In this document: in pieces, positions 55,124-61,849 of the stretch | Layout of the letters: each line of letters opens with the position of its first letter | Position numbering within the stretch: position 1 is the first letter of the stretch | Origin: Flavobacteriaceae bacterium UBA3159 | GTDB taxonomy: Bacteria > Bacteroidota > Bacteroidia > Flavobacteriales > Flavobacteriaceae | DNA: 61,849 nucleotides | Direction: 5' to 3' | Assembly: GCA_002364535.1 (NCBI GenBank) | Contig: DEYL01000046.1 | Location: forward strand, 1 to 61,849 | Program-made: the position numbers and the translations under genes | The notes under the pieces: generated by a model | Told to the model about the DNA's origin: nothing | Seen by the model: only the letters and a program-made list of their open reading frames with translations | The model's database searches: none

Positions 55124-55576
55124 TCAATATCCTTCAGAATATAGTGTGATTATCGGGTTTGCTTTTACTATCTATTCCCACAGAAATGTTATTTTAAACA
55201 AATGAATAAAAAAAACATTAAATAAATCACTGCTTTTGACATCTTAGAGATTATAGCATTGGCCATCTTTATCCATTATACTGCAAAATAATTCCTTATT
55301 GATCCCTTGAATTTATTTCAAAATAATACAAAACAATAGAATGATTTTATTAATAAAAAAACCAAACACTATATTAAATGATATAATAAAATTACTACGC
55401 TTTGCAATTAAAAACTAACAATATGCTGTGGGCTTAATCCTTATTCAAGATTACCAAGGTTATATTTAACAGGAAACTCCTACTATTCAAACCTTTTTTA
55501 TAAATTTAGTTTATTAGATTTTTAAATAATTATATTTTAATTGACTCTTCGCTATTATATGAAATTTTATTTATGA
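55124..55576. other. Intergenic region, no gene recognised
   Basis: AT-rich, with a 21-codon hydrophobic open stretch (TAFDILEIIALAIFIHYTAK, around 55227-55290) that has no start codon. I would read it as decayed or non-coding. Confidence 0.4.
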
Positions 55577-55783
55577 CTATTTTGAAAGTAGAATCAAAGC
55601 AGAGTTAATTGCAGTAGGATTAGCTCTTATCTTCTTTGAAGGAGGTCTATTCAATAAGAAATAATTGCCGTTCCAGTTAAATTTCTCAATAAGTACTAGT
55701 TCATTTTGTGGCTTAATCAGTAGTGTCCCTTCCCCTTGAAGGTAGGACGCGGGACTTTTGACTAATATCAATTTGATTACCAA
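55577..55783 (-). CDS. Doubtful 68-codon frame or gene remnant
   Basis: A TTG at 55783 opens a frame with KSPASYLQGEGTLLI, FNWNGNYFLLNRPPSKK and a final RANPTAINSALILLSK. Composition looks protein-like, but there is no ATG, and the frame extends only a few codons upstream to a TAA. Could be a fragment of a longer lost gene. I do not recognise it. Confidence 0.28.
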   Translation of the reverse strand: MVIKLILVKSPASYLQGEGTLLIKPQNELVLIEKFNWNGNYFLLNRPPSKKIRANPTAINSALILLSK

Positions 55784-55888
55784 AAACTTTAAAAAATCAC
55801 CCCAAAGCCTAACTTTTTATGATTTTAAAGAACTTAAGCATTTTCTTGAATTTTAAGACTCTATCGTATTTTAAGAAATTGGTATATT

Positions 55889-55902
55889 GTGATGTAAATC
55901 AA
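55889..55902 (+). promoter_or_regulatory. FNR/CRP-like palindrome before the second SH3b gene
   Basis: GTGAT-GTAA-ATCAA, the counterpart of the element at 51949, stands 5 bases before the GTG start at 55908. The flanks are also alike on both sides (TATATTGTGAT before, CAATT after). Confidence 0.4.
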
Positions 55903-55907
55903 TTTCT

Positions 55908-57053
55908 GTGAAAAAGATGATACTTCTTTTACTTACTTTTCCTTTTGTTTATTCAGGGTGTGGGAATAATAAAAATGATGGTAGCCAACAAAAAAATGGA
56001 ATTGAACTGCGACAAAATCCTATCATCAAACTTACAGATTTTAAAAACGGACGTTGGATAAGTACAACAGACTCTCTTTCTGGAATTGAAATTAGAAACG
56101 ATAAATGGATTATGTTTTATAAAGGTTTGGAAACGGAATCTTCTAGTATTTATGATTTTAAAATACGAGGAGAAAACGTAATGGTATCAGATACAGAAAA
56201 TAAAATTCTTGAATATCTGACGCTAACAAATAACTCTAATACTTTAGAATATTATATAATTGATTATAGTGATGAATTATTGAGCTTGAGCTACATTGGA
56301 AGAGGAAATACGCTCAATTATAAACCTGAGAAATATTATGAGGAATATACAGAATATAAGGTTTCTGCAAAAAACGGCTTAAACGTCAGAGAATCTCCTA
56401 ATGTAAAATCTAATATCAAATTTAAACTCAATTATGGTCAGCAAGTATATTTGGAATCTAAAACAGGTATTAAATTGACAATAATTGATACTGATAAAAA
56501 AACAGGAAAGAAAAAAAATAATAAAGGTGAATGGATAAAAATTATTAATTACAAAACTGAGGATTTCGATGATTCAATTACCGAACATATGATTGCTAGC
56601 TCAACTATATATTATCTTGGTGATGACCTTTATAACGGCACTACTAAAAACCCGAAAGTAAAACTGTCGTCAGTAGGATATATTTTTGATGGTTTTTTAG
56701 AAGAAAAGTCTAAATTGTTAAAGCAGGGTACTTGGATTTATTACTCAGAATCAGGTTTTAAGAAAAAAGAAGAGTTTTATAAAATTGTTAAGGATAAAAA
56801 CCCCCATGATGGTAGTCCAATTATTTTTGACTACCCAAGTAGTATTATAGAATATTATGAGGATGGATTGGCTATTCGCAAAAAAAGAATAGAAGAAAAA
56901 GGTATTATTAAATATCCTGATGGAACATGGGATATTGATTCTGAAATTTTAGAAGAAACATTTTATAGAAATGGGAAAATAGAATGTTCTGAATTAAATG
57001 GATACTTTGACTATTTCAAAAAATGTTTCGATAAAAATGGTAATGTAAAATAG
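55908..57053 (+). CDS. SH3b lipoprotein (paralog B)
   Basis: A 381-residue lipoprotein. The start is GTG, supported by the matching position of the ATG in paralog A. The signal ends in YSGC with the lipid cysteine at residue 18. An unknown domain (30-145) with strand-rich WISTTDSLSGIEIRND precedes an SH3b domain at 150-215 (YKVSAKNGLNVRESPN), with LTIIDTDKKTGKK inserted exactly as in paralog A. GYIFDGFL at 257-264 follows. The C-terminal part (TWIYYSESGFKKKEEFY, YRNGKIECSE) resembles MORN-like antitoxin repeats. Surface role likely; it may recognise wall material. Confidence 0.72.
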   Translation: MKKMILLLLTFPFVYSGCGNNKNDGSQQKNGIELRQNPIIKLTDFKNGRWISTTDSLSGIEIRNDKWIMFYKGLETESSSIYDFKIRGENVMVSDTENKILEYLTLTNNSNTLEYYIIDYSDELLSLSYIGRGNTLNYKPEKYYEEYTEYKVSAKNGLNVRESPNVKSNIKFKLNYGQQVYLESKTGIKLTIIDTDKKTGKKKNNKGEWIKIINYKTEDFDDSITEHMIASSTIYYLGDDLYNGTTKNPKVKLSSVGYIFDGFLEEKSKLLKQGTWIYYSESGFKKKEEFYKIVKDKNPHDGSPIIFDYPSSIIEYYEDGLAIRKKRIEEKGIIKYPDGTWDIDSEILEETFYRNGKIECSELNGYFDYFKKCFDKNGNVK

Positions 57054-57094
57054 TGAATTAACTAATTTTTTGGACTTGATATCTTTCTTTAGAT

Positions 57095-57457
57095 TTAATC
57101 TTCAGTTGATTTTGCCCAAGCTAAAAACCTTTCTCTTTCTCTTTCTTTTTCCTTTTGTCTTTTTTCAATATACTCTTGATTATATTTTAAACTCCTTTTA
57201 ATTTTTTTACTTTGATTATTTTTGAGATTTTTGTGCTCCAATATCTCAGGAGTTTCTCTATAAATTTCAAGAATTTCTGGTACATTTTTTCGAATCCAGT
57301 AATAAATCGCTCCCCTAATGAATTCAGATTGATTAGGTATTACACCAAATTCCTGACGAGCTTCAATAGACAGTCTGGCATTATTGATTAACATTAACAT
57401 TTTGTCAGACGTTCTAACTCTTAAATTATTTTGATATTTAGAATGAATCTTCGGCAT
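57095..57457 (-). CDS. Ribbon-helix-helix DNA-binding-like protein
   Basis: A 120-residue protein. Residues 12-55 read NLRVRTSDKMLMLINNARL then QSEFIRGAIYYWIRKN, the strand plus two helices of an Arc/CopG/MetJ-type ribbon-helix-helix. The C-terminal half is a long charged helix (KRQKEKERERERFLAW). It has no clear toxin partner, though the 537-residue gene downstream is on the same strand. It could be a plasmid/mobile-element regulator or the transcriptional control of its neighbour. The class is moderately sure, the job not. Confidence 0.62.
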   Translation of the reverse strand: MPKIHSKYQNNLRVRTSDKMLMLINNARLSIEARQEFGVIPNQSEFIRGAIYYWIRKNVPEILEIYRETPEILEHKNLKNNQSKKIKRSLKYNQEYIEKRQKEKERERERFLAWAKSTED

Positions 57458-57485
57458 AATTAAAATTTGATTTCATAAAAAACAG

Positions 57486-57500
57486 CCAAATTAATTTTGG
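57486..57500. promoter_or_regulatory. Candidate RHH operator (CCAAA-ttaat-TTTGG)
   Basis: A perfect 5-bp inverted repeat around a 5-base centre, 29 to 43 bases upstream of the RHH gene start, overlapping a near-consensus -7 element on the minus strand. RHH regulators commonly bind such short palindromes at their own promoter. Confidence 0.35.
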
Positions 57501-57626
57501 TGTTATTTGTTCATTTAGTTTATACAAATTTACGATAATATTTAATTGGTAACACATTATATATACTATTAATGCTTATATTAGGGAATATTATTATAAT
57601 ATAATATAGGGGGTATTTATCAAATC

Positions 57627-59240
57627 TTAAGATTTAAATGCCTCCATCACAATTGATAAACCTACCTCTGGATCGGAAATTTGATCCTCTGAAATTCCAA
57701 AAACTTCCATTATTTTTTTAGCATCTTCTTTGTTGGTATTTTTATACATTTCAATAAGATTTCTAGCCATCGTTTTTCTTTTTCCTGGTCTTACAAATTT
57801 TTTCCAAACTCCTCTGACAGTTCTCCATCCAGCTACAGATCCTCCTGAAAAAACAGCTACTCCGGCAGATACTCCTGAAACTTCACCAAATGATGCGGCA
57901 GCAGTTGCTGATGCCGCAGTGGTATCTATCCCTCTTTTGATCACCCTTCTCTCTTTTTTATTGATTAGCCAATCAGCCAAGTTTATAAATTTATTATAAT
58001 CGTCCAAAAGCTCAGGATTTGGATTTTTTTCAAAGGCAGCCTCCATATCTTTTTTTGCTTTTTTTAATTTCAAAACATGCTTCACGGCATCTTTTGTATC
58101 ATTTAGTGATCTAGCAGCAGCGATAGTCGCTGCAACTTGAGGAATAAAAACATAACCAGCCTGCATTGCAATATCTTTTAAATTATCTTTCCCCTTTTCC
58201 TTATAATATGATTTTTGAACACTAGTGTTTTCAGTATTTTGCGATTGATAAAAATTACGAGCAGCCATCCCTCCACTTACAATTGCACTTGCTATACCCA
58301 ATGAGGCTGAATCAATTCCTTCTGGAGCCATAGATTCTTGCTCGCCTGATTGAGGTGTTTCACCACGAACATCAAAAAATTGATTGAATTCTGTTTGATC
58401 TCTGCTGCCTGCAGCGATATTTAGTGAATCTGAATTGACTCCGCCATTTATTAGTTGATCGGTTTGATTAATCACAGTGGGGAGATTGGGCTGCTCTGCT
58501 CCGTTGGCTACCATATCTTGATATACGCCTTCCACATTGTAATCTTGCTTATTTTTCTTTTCAACAGTCTCTTCGTCTATATTTTGCACATTAGTACCCT
58601 CATTTGTTGTATCCACTAGCGGATCAGTCGAATCATTAAGCAGGGGCTGTTCGATTCCATCAGCAACTAAACTTTCTAAGACTTCCTCTAAAGAATCAAA
58701 AATAACCTCATCCTCTCTATCAAGACTCTGTTCATCTGCTACTTGCTCATTTTGATTTTCCTCGTCAATGTCATCTAAAAAAGAAAGATCAACGGGAACC
58801 TCATCTTCAGTAATTTCTTGCACAGGCTCCTTATCATCGGACAGGATTGAAGCATCTATATCCCCATCAAAAAATAAATCAAAAAATTCGTGAAGATTAA
58901 AGGCACTTTCACCCTCATCTTCATCCTTTGGAGTTTCCCATATTTCATTCCTCTGAACAATATTCAACTGATTATTGCCATTTTTGTTTGCAATGGTTTG
59001 TAAATCAATAATTTTATTTGAATGATTTGCAACATAGTGATCTGCCTTTAATTGTAATTGATCCAAACTTAATGAACGATTACTTTTGTCAGCTAAGGAT
59101 TGTATTTTTTTTAATGACGCATCACCATGGCCTAGATCATTCTCAATGGCTTCCTCAGTAGAACTTCTTTCACTTGATTTAGTTTCCGAGGAAGTTCTCT
59201 CGGATACTGAATCACTCGATTGGCTTTGATATTCAGACAA
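57627..59240 (-). CDS. Large protein resembling cargo of an extracellular contractile injection system
   Basis: A 537-residue protein with a serine/glutamate-rich N-terminus (1-30), a helical segment with two LQ..A(D/N) units (QLQLKAD 61-67, LQTIAN 80-85) ending VQR 95-97, a long acidic linker (105-245), and a C-terminal Ala/Gly-rich domain (311-480: SLGIASAIVSGGMAA, VFIPQVAATIAAA, TTAASATAAASFG). The LQ..A(D/N) ... VQR part and the C-terminal GMA/AAAS region recall eCIS-associated DUF4157-type proteins of Bacteroidota, but no HExxH metallopeptidase motif is seen. VADGIEQP and VANGAEQP at 182 and 244 are an internal repeat. The function is unknown; a delivered effector is inference. Confidence 0.5.
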   Translation of the reverse strand: MSEYQSQSSDSVSERTSSETKSSERSSTEEAIENDLGHGDASLKKIQSLADKSNRSLSLDQLQLKADHYVANHSNKIIDLQTIANKNGNNQLNIVQRNEIWETPKDEDEGESAFNLHEFFDLFFDGDIDASILSDDKEPVQEITEDEVPVDLSFLDDIDEENQNEQVADEQSLDREDEVIFDSLEEVLESLVADGIEQPLLNDSTDPLVDTTNEGTNVQNIDEETVEKKNKQDYNVEGVYQDMVANGAEQPNLPTVINQTDQLINGGVNSDSLNIAAGSRDQTEFNQFFDVRGETPQSGEQESMAPEGIDSASLGIASAIVSGGMAARNFYQSQNTENTSVQKSYYKEKGKDNLKDIAMQAGYVFIPQVAATIAAARSLNDTKDAVKHVLKLKKAKKDMEAAFEKNPNPELLDDYNKFINLADWLINKKERRVIKRGIDTTAASATAAASFGEVSGVSAGVAVFSGGSVAGWRTVRGVWKKFVRPGKRKTMARNLIEMYKNTNKEDAKKIMEVFGISEDQISDPEVGLSIVMEAFKS

Positions 59241-59688
59241 ACCCTTGGATTTATTTTAAATGATAGACATTAATACTAAATTACTATAAATTTAATTACC
59301 TCTTGATATTAATAAATCCAGTGGAGGGGGGGTAGTATCATAGCAGGCGGTAATAAAATAAAAACAAGTCCTTTAATGAAGCTCAGAGACTCCTTTCTTG
59401 AACAGGGTGCAACTGCAAAATCAACTTATCAGTTTTTTCATTTTGAATCTTTTAAAAAACCCTATTTTCTGAATCACAAACATTTTTTAAATCAATAAAC
59501 CCTCCCATTAAGGACGGCTCAAACTCCTCCTAATAACTGTTTTTATAAAAACTTTTGATGTACTTTTTACGGATAAGAGTGGGGTGGGTTTTGTGTAATG
59601 GTTTTTCTTTGGAGGTTATGGCTCTTGATTTTATATATAACCCAAACTCTAAATTGAATAAAGTTCAGATAAGGCGCATTTAAATTAC
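59241..59688. other. Intergenic region with a possible gene relic
   Basis: A plus-strand frame without ATG at its left end (IQWRGGSIIAGGNKIKTSP, then MKLRDSFLEQGATAKSTY and FKKPYFLNHKHFLNQ) ends around 59498. The ATG at 59377 gives 40 residues. It could be a decayed transposase-like or other gene; not recognised. A G-run (seven Gs) lies at 59326-59332. Confidence 0.38.
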
Positions 59689-61539
59689 TTAATAACCAAA
59701 TAATTTAGTATGTTCTTTTTCATCTTTTAAATTTATTTTAACCCATTTATATTTTCCAATATTATCAAAATATTTTTTCTCAATTAATCTTGTTAGAACT
59801 TCATTCCCCAATCTCTCTTGAACTTGCTTATAATATAAACTCACTGGATTTAATTTCCTGTCTTCATTATCAGCTGATCTAATTACCCATGAAATTCCTC
59901 CTGGAGGAGATTCTACTATAAATTTTGGTGCTCGACAATTATAAAAACAAGTTTGGCTGCCTGCCCATCCATGACCAGTTCCGGAATTTCCTCGAAATCG
60001 AGATTCCATAGGTTTTTCAGATTTTACATTATCAAATAGAGTTCCAACCGAGTAACGATGATGGGGTCCAGAAAGTGATTTAGAGTTATAACCTATACAG
60101 TCAACAAATACATTTGGACCAGCAGTTTTTTGTTGTGTAACAAACTCGTGTCTTCCAGCATTCGTGGCACATCTTTGAACGAGATTAAGCTGACCATTAA
60201 TCATAAAAGAGTAGCGTCTTCCTCCAGTAATTTCAGATGCATGCCCAAGATTAATACAATCTTGAATTGTTGCTTTTTTACCAGAAGCTGAAACCAATGA
60301 CCAACCAAAATAATTTCCAATAATATTTTTTATCCAAATATTTTCTGAGTTTGGCTTAATATGAATTCCATTCCATGCGTGTAACTCAGCGGTATTAATT
60401 TTTTCTGGGTCACCATATGGATTTTCTTTTGTCGGTTTTGAAAACTCAGATACTAATCTAAGATTTTCAATACCCACTTCAGTCACTCTTTCAGGGTTCG
60501 AATAATGATATATTTTACCTCCACCAAATCTTTTTTCTATAGGGTGAACAATTGGAATATCAATGAATATTTTATCTGTTACAATATTGACTATTTTTCT
60601 TTCAAAATAAAAATCATATGCTCCCGTTTGCCATTGACGAGTAATATTTAATTTTTTACCGTCGGAGGAAAACGGTAATCTATTTTTAAATTCTTCCCAA
60701 CCTTCGTTTTTGTTTTTTAGAATTTTATATTCACTTGTAGAACCCCCAGACCTTAAATAATATAAACCCTTATTTTTGCCTTCTTTAACCCATCTAATAT
60801 TTTTAATGGGGTCCCACTTAGCTTTTAAATTATCACAACCTATATATGATATCCATTCTTTTGTTGATGGTCTAAAAACAATTATTTTATCTCCAACATT
60901 GTAATTACTTGGAGAGCTTACTTTAAAAGATTTAGCACCAATTGGCACGTATTCATCAATTATATTTGTTCCACTTTTCTGATTGACAATTATCCCACTT
61001 TCAGTTTCCTCAGCATATTTATGTCTCCCTGAAAAAGAATAAGAACCTGGTCCAATTGAAATTAATGTTCTTCTAAATTTAATATCATCATACCCCGTTG
61101 CGACAATGATTGTTCCATGATCACTATTACCTTCTCCTCTAAGCACAATGCCCGATTTTGAGAGAGAAAGTGACCCATTAACTTTATAAGTACCTTTTTT
61201 TAATAAAATGGCTCCTCTAAAGCCATTTTTGTCTATCGAAAATTGACCAAGTTTGTCTATTGCCTTTTGAATAGATTTAGTATTATCTCCTGGTAAAGGC
61301 CCTAGAGTTATTACAGTTGGAACATTTGGAATTGGTTTTTCTCCAGAGTGATAACCTACGTATGAAAAATCGGGAATTTTATTTCCTTTCTTATCCTCAT
61401 GATAAACCAAATTTCCTTCTTTATTTTGAAAAACATATATTTCTTTAGTTTCATCAATTGTAGAGGTTTGATGTTTGTTAATTTGAGCATTAATTAAAAA
61501 AAAAGAAAAACAAAAAAGAAATATGAAAATATTTTTCAT
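59689..61539 (-). CDS. Secreted right-handed beta-helix protein, Pectate_lyase_3-like
   Basis: A 616-residue protein. A signal peptide (IFIFLFCFSFFLINAQ) precedes the repeat domain. GDNTKSIQKAIDKLG near residue 84 is the hallmark opening of the Pectate_lyase_3/GH28-related beta helix. The following RGAILLKKGTYKVNGSLSL and LRGEGNSDHGTIIVATG are early helix turns. A late segment, ATIQDCINLGHASEITGGRRYS, then HHRYSVGTLFDNV and HGWAGSQTCFYNC, shows the helix with stacked Asn/Cys. It likely acts on a polysaccharide, perhaps as a lyase; the catalytic residues cannot be assigned. It is AT-rich and alone. Confidence 0.8.
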   Translation of the reverse strand: MKNIFIFLFCFSFFLINAQINKHQTSTIDETKEIYVFQNKEGNLVYHEDKKGNKIPDFSYVGYHSGEKPIPNVPTVITLGPLPGDNTKSIQKAIDKLGQFSIDKNGFRGAILLKKGTYKVNGSLSLSKSGIVLRGEGNSDHGTIIVATGYDDIKFRRTLISIGPGSYSFSGRHKYAEETESGIIVNQKSGTNIIDEYVPIGAKSFKVSSPSNYNVGDKIIVFRPSTKEWISYIGCDNLKAKWDPIKNIRWVKEGKNKGLYYLRSGGSTSEYKILKNKNEGWEEFKNRLPFSSDGKKLNITRQWQTGAYDFYFERKIVNIVTDKIFIDIPIVHPIEKRFGGGKIYHYSNPERVTEVGIENLRLVSEFSKPTKENPYGDPEKINTAELHAWNGIHIKPNSENIWIKNIIGNYFGWSLVSASGKKATIQDCINLGHASEITGGRRYSFMINGQLNLVQRCATNAGRHEFVTQQKTAGPNVFVDCIGYNSKSLSGPHHRYSVGTLFDNVKSEKPMESRFRGNSGTGHGWAGSQTCFYNCRAPKFIVESPPGGISWVIRSADNEDRKLNPVSLYYKQVQERLGNEVLTRLIEKKYFDNIGKYKWVKINLKDEKEHTKLFGY

Positions 61540-61593
61540 AGTGAAATATCGTTTACTCAGAATGTTTCCTCTTTTTTAAACCTTACTCATAAT

Positions 61594-61655
61594 TATTGAA
61601 GTCCTCGCGGGATATCTGACACGACTTACTCCTGGCAGATTTCATAACTTCAATA
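61594..61655. repeat. Long inverted repeat in the leader of the beta-helix gene
   Basis: TATTGAAGT (61594-61602) and ACTTCAATA (61647-61655) are perfect 9-base arms. Inside them ATCTG and CAGAT (61614-61618 and 61636-61640) form a second stem. The whole 62 bases fold into a two-stem hairpin on either strand, 55 bases upstream of the start at 61539. It may be a transcript leader or the end of a transposon-like repeat; one copy is seen here. Confidence 0.45.
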
Positions 61656-61786
61656 TAGCACCTTTTAATATAACAAAGATTTTTTTTTTGGGATTTACCC
61701 TCGACTAATTCAACTTCTCTAACAGTACTTTATATATTGGTAAAAACCTTTTTACGATAAATAAACGACAAAATACTTACAAAAAA

Positions 61787-61849
61787 TCACTTATGGTGGA
61801 GGTTATTCCATACAGTTTCATTTCTTTCTGTTGTAACTTTTTCCTTTGT
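61787..61849 (-). CDS. Possible C-terminal end of a gene entering from the right edge
   Basis: The minus strand reads TKEKVTTERNETVWNNLHHK then TGA at 61789-61787. Twenty codons without stop, with protein-like composition; too little to identify. Confidence 0.3.
   Translation of the reverse strand, partial: TKEKVTTERNETVWNNLHHK

Noticed and set aside
59326..59332. A run of seven Gs as a possible phase-variation tract
   Set aside because: It is not within a convincing gene or promoter, so no functional reading-frame switch can be shown.

Overview
The window looks like a chromosomal segment of a low-GC Bacteroidota bacterium, probably an environmental, polysaccharide-using one. The evidence is the gene content: BshA, a Bacteroidota-type LptD, a DUF5916 protein, a DUF4442 thioesterase-like protein, the short conserved protein usually named 'ABC transporter ATPase', and a GH3/serine-hydrolase fusion. 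Genes are AT-rich, several start with TTG, and a few upstream regions carry TAnnTTTG-like -7 elements. The family or genus cannot be fixed from the sequence alone.

Layout. 1-9.3 kb: a partial membrane/cytochrome DUF1592-type protein, an iduronate-2-sulfatase-like sulfatase, an NTF2-like lipoprotein, an alpha/beta hydrolase, a small secreted protein and a large DUF5916 outer-membrane protein. 9.6-10.3 kb: a decayed aryl-sulfate sulfotransferase gene. 10.4-14.7 kb: a Bax-inhibitor-like membrane protein and a three-gene minus-strand operon (Gfo/Idh/MocA oxidoreductase, GHMP sugar kinase, nucleotidyltransferase) that could make an activated sugar. 14.8-16.1 kb: an accessory patch around tRNA-Arg(TCT), with a nonsense-interrupted gene, a 30-residue cysteine-rich peptide, two terminators and a phage-repressor-like HTH gene whose 3' end touches the tRNA.

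16.4-41 kb is the housekeeping core: DUF4442, nitronate monooxygenase, AI-2E-type permease, rsmE-tsaD, tamB, pfkA-gapA-BadF-type kinase, ridA-lptD, and a long plus-strand run (amidase, MCE/MlaD, two Fe-S proteins, HAD protein, conserved protein, GH3-beta-lactamase-like fusion, bshA). The theme is envelope construction and turnover (TamB, LptD, MlaD-like, amidase, NagZ-like) next to glycolysis and low-molecular-weight thiol synthesis.

41.3-49.9 kb: an Ntn-hydrolase acylase translationally coupled to a small membrane protein and a Kazal-type lipoprotein, a GMC oxidoreductase, a DUF1643 pair, a second Gfo/Idh/MocA oxidoreductase, nagB, DUF2911, and several genes of 40-57 codons. 50-61.8 kb is AT-rich accessory DNA: small hydrophilic and zinc-ribbon proteins, two paralogous SH3b proteins sharing an FNR-like palindrome just upstream of their starts, SRPBCC and GNAT proteins, a ribbon-helix-helix gene with a candidate operator, a 537-residue protein resembling cargo of extracellular contractile injection systems, and a secreted beta-helix protein with a long inverted repeat in its leader.

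The least explained items are the 537-residue protein and its RHH neighbour, the SH3b paralogs with their shared palindrome, the metallothionein-like peptide by tRNA-Arg, and the acylase/Kazal operon.
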